The notes under the pieces are model-generated. The model saw only the letters and a list, made by a program, of their open reading frames with translations. It was not told the origin of the DNA and ran no database searches. A program made the translations under genes and the position numbers. Of a stretch of 64,000 nucleotides of DNA, positions 44,581 through 56,155 are shown piece after piece. Position 1 is the first letter of the stretch, and every line of letters begins with the position of its first letter. The stretch spans positions 18,710,691-18,774,690 of the forward strand of contig JABAKD010000023.1 of the NCBI GenBank assembly GCA_012845835.1, given 5' to 3'. The stretch is from Undaria pinnatifida (Eukaryota > Sar > Phaeophyceae > Laminariales > Alariaceae).

Positions 44581-44625
44581 AATTTACTCGAGGTTCCGAT
44601 TGCCACAGTGAATCGCCACCCCGCC

Positions 44626-44685
44626 CTCCCGCCCTACCCGAAGCATGGGTGCCGGCGAATGCCGGCACCCATGCGGAGCCCTTGT
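44626..44685 (+). repeat. Hairpin terminus (copy 6), perfect 14-bp stem
   Basis: GCATGGGTGCCGGC (44643-44656) pairs with GCCGGCACCCATGC (44661-44674), loop GAAT; then GGAGCCCTTG ending at 44684 and T. It is directly beside the truncated end of the gypsy-like remnant, which may have been carried or cut by this element. Confidence 0.6.
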
Positions 44686-45209
44686 TTTTTTATAAACTCA
44701 TGCTCGTTTTTTTGTGTAGTGTAGCCGCTGTCCTGCTGTTGCTGCTGCTTCCGCTTTTGGTTTCTCCTGTAAATACGTTAAAAAAAAAATGGAAAGCGAC
44801 TGTCTGTGGTCTTGAGGTCGCCGAGCCAGTGTGTGTTCCCCCTGCGCCTTGCCAGACGGCTGCTGCTCTCTACACTACTGCTGCTGTGCCGCAATTTCTT
44901 GTTGGGCCATCGGCCGCCTCTGCCCCCGCCACTGCTGCTGCTATAATAGATTAATGGTCTGACTTCCGGCGTGGGTTTATCGTTTTTCGCGTACCTTAGT
45001 GTCAGGGACTTGGTCTGACTGCTGTAACTGACGTTGAATATTTTCCTGCAGTAGCGGTAGGATTTTTCCACTTAATAAACAAACGGAATTCGTCTCGCAG
45101 CCTTCAGCGCTCTCGGCGCATGTCATGCCGTCCGAATCCTTATCCGGATTCAGCTAAGATCTGGCTACTACCTTTGGCAATTGAGCTTTCCTTACATATA
45201 TTACGTTTC

Positions 45210-45520
45210 ATCCACGGTTTAGTTTTTTCCCAACCGCGGTTTTCTTTCCATTTTCTTCCCGTTCACGTATTTCTCGCCTATCCACGAAACCACAGTTCTC
45301 CCTACTATACACAACCTTTTATTTACGTTTTGTTTCGTCTTTCCAATTCCTCTATGCGGTGCACCATTACCTTTCCTCACATGTGCCTGTGCGGAGAACC
45401 ACTCCCGACAACACCCACAATTTTCATTGGCATATGCTTCAATTACATTTAGCACCTCAACCTCTTGGTACCGCCCATTACGTTCCCCTTTTCTTAGTCA
45501 CGTTCTTTTTGCGCAACTAT
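45210..45520 (+). repeat. Second copy of the 38075-38390 repeat
   Basis: Colinear with 38075-38390 and ends at GCGCAACTATTG. No gene supported. Confidence 0.85.
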
Positions 45521-45934
45521 TGCGGAGGGTGGGGCCGCCGCCCGATCCTGATATTTGATAAAGTCAGTGTGCAGAGGCCGATACGACCAGCCCGAGCGGG
45601 ATCGCGTTTACAGAGTTCTCTGTCCGACTGACCCAAGCAGGCGTGTTTGTCTCTCAAGCAGGCGACGTACGCAACGGATGATTAGCACCGAGCAGGTGAC
45701 GCATGCGTCCGCAATTAATTCCACCCCGAATAGCACTTAGTATTGACAGCACACCACGGCACAGAATGTACGGGCATCATCAGCAATTTTTTTCAGCTGG
45801 CGGAATTCTACACCTGCCATAACACATAACATCCAGCTCGCCACACGACATAAGGGGAACAGATCCCCGGCACTGCTAGGCCTGCCTGCCGCTGTTGTAG
45901 CTACTACTGCTACTCTGCTGCTGTACGCGTGTGT

Positions 45935-46500
45935 CCGCATCTATCTGCCGCTCTGATGCGGTCTGCGCATGGCGTTTATGTATCTATCCGGCGTGCCAGC
46001 GCTATTCAGGACACCGGCACTATTGCAATAGGTTTGACCTTGCATAGCTGCCTACTACAGAGAGTTCCAGTCGCGCGAAGTGATTCTACCGGCATTTTCA
46101 GAGCAATGACACTCTTCAAGCGGCACTATAGCCCGTTCTTTGCCAGCAGTGACAGCGAAAAACGTACGCCTTCATGCCCAAAACTGATCGACACTTTTAG
46201 CTCAACGCTAGACAGCGTCATGACAGGAAGATAAGAAGAGCATGACGGAAGCGGGGAAGTTCCTGCTCTACTCTACGACTCTGGCTGTGTACTGCCGCTG
46301 CTGCTGATGTTCTGCTGCTGATGTTCTGCTGCTGCTGTTCTGCTGCTGCACGATGTGTCTGACTGAATGATGCTTGCTACGGTACGTGTGTTTTTTTTGT
46401 GTGGGGGGACATCACATACATGGTAGTGGCGGTATGTGCCAGCCAAATATTTACCCGGACTATTCGAGACGCCACCACTAAATGATGGCAGGGCTGCAAT
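45935..46500 (+). repeat. Dispersed repeat family R (several copies)
   Basis: Pieces such as CTATTCARGACACCGNCACT, GAGAGTTCCAGTCGNGC and GCCAGCAGTGACAGC are shared among 45935-46170, 46395-46500, 49330-49500, 49530-49745 and 53090-53345. No gene. Confidence 0.7.
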
Positions 46501-46559
46501 ACATATGTACACGTACATATGTCATTTTTGCCTCTGTTGTTGAACCCATCTTTTTCGCA

Positions 46560-47300
46560 CTTATACCCGAAACGTCAGAAGTGGTGGGCACAATTCGGAC
46601 CTTGGCGTCACTGTGCTCGAAGTTTGGGCGCGATCCGTGCAGTGTGTCGCGCTTGGCAAGCCTTTCGAACTTTTTTGGCCTTGAGCATGTATAAGGTAGT
46701 CCCCGGGTTTGCGCAACATCCTCGGCGGGGTTGGGATTTCCTTATCCCCTATCCCCGTGTACACACGTGAAATTTTGATGCACACGAGGTTTTTCTGCTA
46801 GGGTACACGTGCATTCCGTGTTTTTTCCAGAGAGCACCACGCTACAATCCTGCCGCCCAGTAGCATTGCATCTCCTTAGCAGCAGCCTGCAACTCTATGC
46901 ACGTGTGGGTGCTGTTTTCGTAGCTGATTGCTTTGATGGGAGCCTCCGATGCTCTACCCAACTATACGCCACCACCTCTCGGTGCTGCTGCTGCTGCTTC
47001 TGTAACAGGTGACATGCCTGTGTAAAGTACCACTATGGTGAGGACCCTTTGAATTTCATATTAGTACTTGAACGGTCGTTATAATTATGTCCATGTTGGT
47101 GTACATCGTACGATATCGTGCCAAGTTAGGCTTTCGAGTTTTCAGTAATGAGAGCACAGCTTGCGAAACCAAGGACACCGTGCAGAGAGCATGGCGCTAC
47201 GACTCTCTGCCGCCCAGCAGCAGTCCAGCCCCCTAGCAGCAGCAGCTTGCAACTCTATGCGCGTGTGGCTGCTGTCGTTAATTGCTTTGATCGGAGCCTG
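46560..47300 (+). repeat. Dispersed repeat, related to 20640-21430
   Basis: 46565-46930 matches 20640-20985 and 47187-47300 matches 21340-21430 (GCAACTCTATGCGCGTGTGG, GCTTTGATCGGAGCCTGCGA). No gene. Confidence 0.8.
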
Positions 47301-47457
47301 CGATGCTTCAGCCGACTATACGCGACCACCTCTCGATGCCGTTGCTACGGTTCTGTGAAGTGTCATGCCGATGTAAAGTGCCACTCTGATCACGATCGCT
47401 CGAATTTGATATTGTTACACCAACTGTTCTTATATTTATGCCCATGGTGTACTTCGT

Positions 47458-48262
47458 ATGATAAGGCCTACCATGGTACAACACTACTTCTCTGCTATGC
47501 GGTACCAGGTAGACAGCGGGAGCAGTCAAGCCGCACGGTGCGATTCTCGGGGGCAGCAGTCAGCAGTACGTACGTACCTGCTGTTTTTAGTTGTCAGCAA
47601 TTGCCTGTGCACCATAGAATTGCCTATGCACCATAGACAAAACGGGCACCCCTGCGCTGCTTGCATGTGGGACAAGATCGATTACATGCACCAGTTTACC
47701 ACTCTGGACAGAAATGCTTGGATCTTTGATTTTCTTGCTATTAATTTTCGAAGTCCGTATATTTCCGTCGTAATGACACTGCCTGCTGCTGATCGTGCAG
47801 TTCTCTTTTTCTGTACGGCAGTATCAGGAAGACGGCAGCAGCAGTACAGCAGCGCCGTGCGATTCTCGCAGTCATCAGCCAGCCAGCAGCTCTTCTACCC
47901 CTAACTGCTGTTTGTTGTTGGCAATCACCTATCCATGCCGGTAGGCAACACGTGCACTCTTGCTTGCATTTTGTGCAATGCTCTGGACGTATTTTTTTGG
48001 GACTATTAAATGTAATTTTGGTACCAAAATGGTCGTTATATTTCCGTCCAAACATCGCTGCTCGCTGCTGCTGGAGCGTGCTGTTCTCTTCTGGTGTATG
48101 GTACGCAGCAGCATCATGCAGACGGCAGCATCAGTACACAGTACAGCGCGGTGCGATCCTCGCCGTCAACAGTCAGCAGTACGCACGTACCTGCTGTTTG
48201 TTGTAGGTATTTGCCTATGCCCCATGAGGCAACACAGACGTTTGCACATCGTGTGTCACGTG
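47458..48262 (+). repeat. Three diverged ~280-bp tandem units
   Basis: Units share ATATTTCCGTC, GGCAGCAGCAGTACA, CGGTGCGATTCTCG, CAGTCAGCAGTACG and ACCTGCTGTTTGTTG. No stable coding frame. Confidence 0.7.
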
Positions 48263-48269
48263 TGGCGTG

Positions 48270-48945
48270 CCTAAATGCGTATAGCTGATATGGCCCCAAA
48301 AGTAGAAACAAAACAAAAGCAGGGATCTTTCATGTTTTGGTCGAAAGGCCATACCGCTGCCTTTCTCCGAATTTGTGAAGACTTGTTTCAAATCCCACCG
48401 AAAAGTTTCGGTTTACCTTCTTTTTTTACTGTAAAATGCTTCCAACACTGCAATCCCGTTATGGGGACAAAACACTTCGATGTAAACTAAGACCGTTTTT
48501 CGGAGTTGGAGAAAGGTGAATCAATATTTTTTCAAATGCTTTGGTTTTTGATAGTGCCGGTTGCGCGCTATGATATTATGCTTGTGTATTCGGTTAGGAA
48601 ATATATGGAAACAACCATTAGTGTCAGTGTGCGGAGTGGTGCCGGTTGCCGCTATATTTCCGGTATATCCGGGCGGCTCATGCCGGCGCTATATACACAA
48701 AACCTATCATATACTGAATATGTGAGTTTTAATAATATGCTTGCGAGTGACTCCAAAAAACGCAGAAGGAGGCCGGTCATGCTATTGATACTTTGCTTCG
48801 GTTTCTAGAGCCGACATTTCTCACCCAGGCCAGCTTGACAGGAGATTACGACATCTCAAACATGAACGAATTTACTCTGGATTCGCTGTTTATAAAACTG
48901 TTTTTTGGGGTTTCGACAGTTGTGAAAAGCTATTGTCAGATATTT
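48270..48945. other. Stretch with no supported gene
   Basis: Plus-strand frames at 48275-48490 and 48506-48808 are open but unremarkable. A GCCGGTTGCGCGCTATGATA box with a related GTGCCGGTTGCCGCTATATT lies about 100 bp downstream. Confidence 0.4.
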
Positions 48946-48949
48946 TCAC

Positions 48950-49015
48950 GGGTCAGGTCAAACCCCGCGGGTCGGGTTTTTTAGTAATCTCCCGAACCCA
49001 GCCGACCCGACCCGT
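48950..49015. mobile_element. Relic of the GGGTC-bearing hAT-like family
   Basis: TTTTCACGGGTCAGGTCAAA ... GACCCGACCCGTG: short left and right ends with GGGTC units and almost no interior. The terminal CAGGGC is degraded. Confidence 0.45.
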
Positions 49016-49802
49016 GCACACATACTGAAATTTCCGCCGCGAAACAATTGTTCAACCTCAACATTAACGTTACATACACATACACACCATGTCCGAGCAC
49101 ACCCCCCGGACCAATCCCGTGCAACGTCCTGTACGATCCCGTCGCTAAGCACTACCACACACTCCGAAACACCACGATTAAATGCGAAATTATTATTATT
49201 GCACGCACTTTCTGTATACAAGTCTAAACCCTGCGTCAGTCAGATGTTCATAGCCTATTATTCGGCACTTGCGCCACTCCCCTATCCTGGGATCCTTGTA
49301 ATTTGCACCAGGAATTATTTTCCGGTATACGTGCGTTTGGTATGCAGGACACCGGCACTAAAATGGAATAGGGTGCCCATACATAGCTCCCTACTTACCG
49401 AGAGTTCCGGTCGTGCTATGCGATTCTACCGACAATACACTTAGTAATTCTAAAAATATCCAACCGGCTCTATACCCCGTTATTTGCCAGCAATGAATGA
49501 CAGCAAAAACTTAGTATTCGCTGCCGTGTGTGTTTGTGCGGGTAGACAGCATCACATGGTAATAATAGTTCCGGTATGTGCCAGCCCAGTATAGCGGCAA
49601 TACTGTGCTATTCAAGACACAACCGCTATTAGTATTAGGGCAGCCCTATACTTATTTGTTCGCATGAAGAGCTCCAGTCGTGCTATTTTTGCCGGCACTA
49701 CAAAGAGCAGTGGCACTATTTATCCGGCACTAATATTCGGAGTCCCCCACCGTATGTAAGGTACGCTGTACTGCGAATTAGTGTGTCTGTAACTGTTGTA
49801 AC

Positions 49803-52800
49803 TTAGTAGGATCTGTCGGGTTTTGCAATCTCAACTTGTGAGCTGATTACCCGAAAGAGGAAAGTTGACACAGATAAATGTGTATCATTACCTGTCAGCC
49901 TCGTGGTCCAGGGTGACAGGCCCTACACGGTCAAACCCGAGGCTGACCGACGACCCGCAGCCTCGGGGAGGCCCTTACGACGGGCCCACCGCCTGAGAAT
50001 CAGACCAATGTACCACATAATTCCTTTGCGCAATGGCCTCAGCAGTATCCGTTTTACCATCAAGATACAAATCGAATAATGGAAAACTCGAGGATTTTAT
50101 CCGGGGTATCCCCTGGCGACCACAGCCGCCCCCCAGAGCGAACCAACATGTTCAAAGGGACTTGGGGAACACGACCAAAAAAACAGACGGGTACAGCCGT
50201 AGAATAACCACGAAAATAACACAACTCCAAGAAGGAAGAGGAGCAGAAACCACAACTTAACATAATCCATGTGGACGAAATTCCGGCCGATGCCACACAT
50301 CCGTGATAAAATTGTACGCAACCGCTCCTCGTTCGACTGAAAGTCGTAATTCAAAGCAAGAGATCGACAAGATTTCTAATTTCGCATGGAAATCTACTCA
50401 AGTGCTTGCACATGCCTCCTCGTTTGTTGTCGTGCCTAGTTCTTGACACATCGGTCAGCTTTCAACATTCCACTCTTACGCACATAAACACAACCACATA
50501 TCCAAACACACGTAAGAGATGATCCACCAACTTGTTTCTGCCGTAGCCTATAGCCATTAGTCCGGAGTATATCCGCACCAATATCCGACTCCTCACAACA
50601 TACATCCCCATTTTCCAATGCGATGTCCTCAGAAACAGATACTGGTGTGACAGAACAAGGAACTACGACAGTTTCATCTGGAATGCGGCGAACGGCATGA
50701 ACTGAACCCCGGGTACACGTGTGGCTATTAGATTGATCCTGGTCGGTACGAATACCAGACAAAGAATTTCCCCCAATAGTAGATACATCCGGAACAGCAG
50801 CGGTTGTACTACTCATCGATGTTGAGACCCTTAGCCCCACCGTTGTAGAAACAGGTTGATCACACACCACATTGACATTTGAAGATTTAGTGCAATTCTA
50901 CTGCTGGTAAGATGCCACACAGCACCACCACCTCGACTGCTATCATTCAATATACCATCTGGACCACAAGAACAAGCAAATCCACCAAACCTGTCTGCGT
51001 TTTCTTCCGAAAGAGGATGAGGTGGGTGTTGACGAAAATCCTGAGATTCGAGATGTCCCACAGGAGTTACTACCGATCCATGGAAAGCACGGCGTGCGGG
51101 AGCAGGGTAAATATAATTGTGCTCGGAAAAAAAAGGGGTGCCTCCAACCCTTCGTGCACCTTTTCTGGTCTGACGCTGAAAATTTCGACGTATGCATATA
51201 TCCTGCACAGGTCTAATTGAATTCGGTACCCTTCAATGGACAGAAATGAGAACCAAAACTCACCGAGAAACCGTGCTGGTAGCGTCGACTCCCACAATGA
51301 GAGTAGCTAACGTTATCCGTAGACATAGGCTCCTGCACAGCAGTAAGGTGATATGTCCTCGGCCAAGCCTCCGCTTCACGTTCCACCATTAGAATAATTG
51401 CACTGGTCGAGAGTATAGCTCATCCTCGTCGATTAATTGAGACGCGCAGGCACGTCTGAGCATGTCGGGTGATAGCGCATCCGAAAAAAAACGGGTAAAA
51501 AGTGAGCCGGAGCAGGCTTCCACGATCCACTCACATCACCTTTTTTCATGAAAAATCCAGTCGATCCAGCTTCCGCCACAAATTTGCACATGGCGTCAAA
51601 CAGAGACCCAATGAAACGCGGCATGTCTGCAGCCATGGGACCAGGAGCAACCAAACGAGCACCAGAGCAAAGCGATTCCTCGGCAGCAATCCCATCCCGC
51701 TCGCGCTTAGGAGTAGCACAAAACTGAAGGCAATCCAACAAGTCCTCATCGGAAATACGAACAGATGGACCACTGTATCCTGATTTCATGCATATTCGCT
51801 GCAGCACAAAATAGCAGTACGGCCTCAAATGTAACAATTTCGCAAATCTTCTGTCTCTTCGAGGGAATTAAGGAATGCTTGGATGTCCTTTGCGTGGGCA
51901 GTGTCGAGCTTGGGAAGTTTCTTCCGGTGAGGAGAAATACCACTTAGCATGGCTGATGCCAGTTTAACGCAGTCGAAGTCTCTGTTGACTACCAAGTCCA
52001 CCGATGTCACGATATCTGGTTGAATCTTCAGAACAATGAAAATAATAACTATGCGCTTGGCGATTATCACACCGCCGGTACCTCCGCTATACTCCTGACC
52101 ACGCGACCCACCGACCGATCCCTGCCAGCAGTCCCTGCTCATGCCTGTCAAGGCTTCGGAGGGTAGACCTACGTCTCACCTCTGGTTTTGCTACCACCAC
52201 GAAGATACAGCGGCATCCTTTGACAATATCCACATCGAACCAAAATCTTTCGTCCAAGTACGGTATCCACCTGTCAAAACTCAAATTTGTAGATGGGAAT
52301 ATTATTGTGCTCGTACCCGAGTAGTTGCACCAAAAGAGCTAGTTGCGCCAGAAGAGCTGGTCACGCTCACCCCGAATTTCACTTGACGCTTGACTAAAAG
52401 AGGCATCAACCCGATCCCGTAACGGAATAATATACCTCTCACCTCTCCTGCGATAACTTGAAGAATCTTGTCCATATAATGTCCCACGTGCAGTAGATCC
52501 GCTCGTAGACCACGAATATACCAGAACCCGAAGCAAATATACTCGAGATAATATAATCTGGACCGAAGATAGAAGATGCACCCGAAGACATAGCAAGATA
52601 CCCGTAGATATACCCTCGGCGATGCCCACATGATCGAAGATGCCAAACGCGGTGCTCAAAAATTCCCCGAGTGCCAACACACCAGCGCCCACGCGACATC
52701 TGCAGATTTGTTAGGGTCTGTTGGATATAAACCTCGACCTGTGAGATGATTACCCAACACAGGAGATTGGACACAGCGAAATGTGTATCATTACCTGTCA

Positions 52801-53038
52801 GCCCCGTGACCCCAGGGTGACAGACCCTACATGGTCAAACCCGAGGCTGACCGACGACCCGCAGCCTCGGGGAGGCATATGCGACGGACCCACCGCCTGC
52901 GAGACGGACCGAACTGCCACAGAACTGTTGTGCGGAATGGTCTCAAGAGCAAGCAGCAGTATCAGTTTTGCCATCAAGATACAAGTCGAAACATGGAAAA
53001 CCCGAGCATTTATCCCGGATGTACTCTGGTGACCACAA
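49803..53038. mobile_element. LTR element without recognisable pol
   Basis: Direct repeats 49803-50125 and 52713-53038 share GTGTATCATTACCTGTCAGC, GGTCAAACCCGAGGCTGACC and GCAGCCTCGGGGAGGC and end TGGYGACCACA. The right one starts TGTTAG. By eye they are about 80% similar, so the insertion is old. The pyrimidine-rich GCCGCCCCCC just inside the left repeat suggests minus-strand orientation. Interior minus-strand frames look gag-like at most; no RT or integrase motif is seen. No clear target duplication. Confidence 0.65.
51433..52151 (-). pseudogene. Possible gag-like frames in LTR element
   Basis: Two overlapping minus-strand frames give plausible peptides: DIVTSVDLVVNRDFDCVKLA with HRKKLPKLDTAHAKDIQAFL (from 52151), then ISDEDLLDCLQFCATPKRER with PRFIGSLFDAMCKFVAEAGS (from 51837). 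They need a frame change near 51840. Calling it gag rests on position only. Confidence 0.3.
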
Positions 53039-53089
53039 ACTGCTGCTTCATGCGCATTGTGCTACTACTACTTTTTCGAGTACTCAGTA

Positions 53090-53345
53090 AGTACTGCGGG
53101 TGTGTTTTCTTGTGTGGGGAGACAGCGTCACATGGTATTAATAGTGCCGGTTTGTGCCAGCCCAATGTATCGGAACTGTTACCGTGCTATTCAAGACACC
53201 GCCACTGTTGATGGTAGGGCTGCCATACAACATATATACCTGGTATTGTTTTTATGAAGAGCTCCAGTCGTTCTACTTTCGCCGGCATTACCGAGAGCAG
53301 TGGCACTATACAACCGACAATACTGGGAGTCCCCCACTTAATGGA
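53090..53345 (+). repeat. R-family copy to the right of the LTR element
   Basis: Colinear with 49530-49745 (AGACAGCRTCACATGGTAATA; GTGCCAGCCCARTRTA; ATGAAGAGCTCCAGTCG; AGAGCAGTGGCACTAT; GGAGTCCCCCAC). Followed by a (TA)n tract at about 53453-53473. Confidence 0.75.
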
Positions 53346-54149
53346 AGATACGCTGTGTGCTGCTCATGATGGTGTGTGACTGTGACTGTTGCTTTGTGCG
53401 TTGTGCTATTATAACTACTAATACGGGTACCAAAGTACTGTACTGCGTCTCATATATATATATATATATATATGCTTTCGCTTTCTTTTCGTGCGTCACC
53501 CTCTCTTGGTCCGCTCTTCTTCTCTTATTTTGTCTTCTCCACCATTCCCTTTTACGTTTCGTTTAGTGCGTTTAGGCTCTACGATCGCTTTTTATTATCT
53601 GCCTAGCATCCCGCCTCCGAATATATTTCACCTCCCAAGGGAAAACTTGCAAAATTCAAGTACGAATATGCTGGCGCTTGCACGAGAGCGGCTGAAGGCT
53701 CCGAGTTAGACCAGGTCTTGAGTCGTCTTCGAAATAACTCGAGCTAAGGTGCACATCTCGGCGCGCTGTTTCCTGCAAGTGCATCACCTTGCTCGTGCTC
53801 GACCCTCCCGACCCTGGCGAAGTGGGTGTTGGTCGTGCTTGCGTCGTATCTCTGCAAGGAGTACTTTTTTGTGTTCTTGTTCAAAATCCGAGAATGCGGC
53901 GTAATATCGATTCGGGCATGATTTAGCTCCCCGTTCCCAATGGTAGGAAACGCCTCTCAACTCTCAACAAAATTTTCCCCCTGGGCTCTGCAGAGAACAG
54001 AGTGCAGAGGACAGAGGACAGGCAAGAGACGACAGCAACGACGACAGAGGTAGATGACCCTAGCTGTCAGCAACAGCATGTCTGACCTTATGCCTAGTGC
54101 TGATGCCCGTACTTTTGCAGAGGCCATAGTGGCTGTTCCTGCGGCGTTG

Positions 54150-55350
54150 ACAGGAGTTATGCCGCCGCAGTCACCCGATATTCGGCGAGGCGAGCAAACG
54201 GCACCCCCCTGCTTTGACATACATAGTAATACCCATTGCTGTCTCTGGAGTGGCCACATCAGGAAACAAAATAACTCATTAGCGCTGTCATCCATCAGCA
54301 AGAAAGTAAGCACATGGTGCCGAAGTCCGTCTTACGAGCACTTCTTGGAAGGATGCAGTTCACACTTCATGCGACTCGCCGAACACCTCACGGAGCTTCG
54401 CGCTTGGTGCAAGCATTGTCTGCCAGGTTGGTGAAAACGCGACGTGCTCCGTCCCGGCATAGTAGGGATGCGAGGGTCTGTGGTCATACGACTACCGCCA
54501 TGCGCACACTGAGTACACCCCCGCCCCCCCTGCGTTGACACCTACTCCCAAGACCTTCGCTTCTGGAACGGCCACGGGCACCACTCTAACGATTACGGTC
54601 ACTACCCTTGCCGCTGCGGTACTTTTTCGTGATATATTTGTCGTATGCTGCTGTGCGCTGCTGTACGACGTACGAGTCTGTGTTTGTATCTATCCGTCAT
54701 GTATACATATGTTGGCCCTGTCGTGTGAGCGATCGAGAGACCAAATTTAGACAAGGCTTTGAGTCGTAGACGCCCTAGCTCGAGGTGAGATCCACCTCTT
54801 GGTGCGCTGATTGCTGGACGTGCCCAACCTTTCTAGGTTACTGCTACGCGTTGCTGTACGACGTACGGGCGAGTATGTATTCGTACACAGCTGTCCTGTT
54901 TTTCTGCTGCTGATTCTCTGTGTTGCTATCCTGCTGTTGCTGCAGCTGCAGTGCTGCTGTGTGCTGCTGCTGTTCATGATCGCCTGCGGTGGTGACGAGA
55001 GCTTAAGCCGCTGCAGTCACCCGATATTCGGCGGGACGAGACAACGGCATTCCGTGCTTCGACACCTACTCCCAAGGCCTGCGCTTCTTGAACTGCCACG
55101 AGTACCGCTCCAGCGATGACGGTTACTAACTACCCTTGCGCCTGCGGTACCTGGACCTGATACATTAACATTAGCCTGCTGTGCGCTGCTGTACGACGTA
55201 CGAGCATGCAGTTGTATCTTCCCGTCGAGTATAAATATGCTGGCCCTGTCGTGAGAGCGATCGAGAGGCCAGATTTGGACAACGTTTGAAGCCGTAGACC
55301 ATAATGTACTGATAGACGCTGTTGTACGGCGTACGGACGAGTATGTATTT
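54150..55350 (+). repeat. Complex tandem repeat, related to the right-edge array
   Basis: Boxes GTGCGCTGCTGTACGACGTA, CTATCCTGCTGTTGCTGCAG, GCAGTCACCCGATATTCGGC and CGACACCTACTCCCAAG recur here (54170, 54540, 54640, 54850, 55000, 55060, 55180) and at 62640-63000. The open frames contain a Leu-rich stretch from CTG repeats. The frame with DTYSQGLRFW is partly kept between copies but has stops. Confidence 0.75.
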
Positions 55351-55370
55351 TATAATGGTATTATAATGAC

Positions 55371-55432
55371 GTCAGCTGTGAGTCCGACGAACTTCAGGTC
55401 GATTGTCATCCTTGCAAGCTTCGTACTTCATC
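55371..55432 (-). repeat. Diverged core-family copy
   Basis: GACGTCAGCTGTGAGTCCGA and CATCCTTGCAAGCTTCG are the inverse of the CAGCTTGCAAAGATGAGT ... CTCACGGCTGACGTC core. Confidence 0.5.
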
Positions 55433-55745
55433 GATCGCTCGTTTTATATCGAGTAGTAAAAAAATACAAAGAAATTACATTATGGTATCAGTATTCCCAC
55501 AGAAGTAGTGAAGTATTTTCACTCATCAGTAATCTCTAATTTAGTATGTCCGTCCACTCTAGGTGAAGTGCTGTCACACTATTTCTCTGGATGGTGAAGT
55601 TCTGCAGGTGGGCGGAAGATGTGGTCAGGGTTGGTTTTGTACCAGTTATTTTTGTGTGCAAACAATAGGTGCCCACTCTGGATGGTGAAGTTCCAGTAAA
55701 ATGTTAAACCCTTACTGCTGTACCTATAAAGGTTGAATACATTTT

Positions 55746-56143
55746 CAGGGCTTTTCACGGGTCGGGTCAAATCTCGCGGGTCGGGTCAGGTTGGATCGGG
55801 TCAAGTGACCCGACCCGACCCGTGAGAATTTCGAGACGTCTTGACCCGCCCCGACCCGACCCGACCCGACCCGACCCGACCCGACCCGACCACACCCGAC
55901 CCGCGAGATTTTCAAAACCTCCTGACCCGACCCGACCCGCGAGATGTTCGAAACCTCCTGAGCCGACCCGCGAGGTTTTGAAATGCTCTTGACCCGACCC
56001 GACCCGACCCGACCCGACCCGACCTGACCCGACCCGACCCGTGAGGTTTCAAAATGTTTTGACCCGACCCCACCCGACCCGCGAGATTTTGAAACCCCCT
56101 TGACCCGACCCGCGGGTCGGGTCATGACCCGTGAAAAGCCCTG
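55746..56143. mobile_element. Small hAT-like element of GGGTC arrays, 398 bp
   Basis: Ends CAGGGCTTTTCACGGGTC and GACCCGTGAAAAGCCCTG are the same as the 12405-14235 element. Flanks share ACATTTT (7 bp; 8 with one mismatch). The interior is almost only GACCC units, with spacer boxes GCGAGATTTTCAAAACCTCC at roughly 40-60-bp steps. Confidence 0.8.
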
Positions 56144-56155
56144 ACATTTTTTAAA

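Larger units (their letters stand above)
42825..44600 (-). mobile_element. 3' half of a Ty3/gypsy-like pol with chromodomain-like tail (decayed)
   Basis: Order on the minus strand: end of RNase H, integrase zinc region, integrase core, post-core segment, chromodomain-like tail. Nothing upstream of the RNase H end is present, so the copy is 5' truncated near 44600. LTRs are not identified. Frames change several times. It is the only other pol remnant in the window. Confidence 0.75.

Noticed and set aside
54811-55119. Leu-rich frame that looks like a signal peptide or membrane segment (also 62661-62888)
   Set aside because: The hydrophobic part is made by CTG/CTGCAG repeats. The following DTYSQ segment is only partly kept and has stops.
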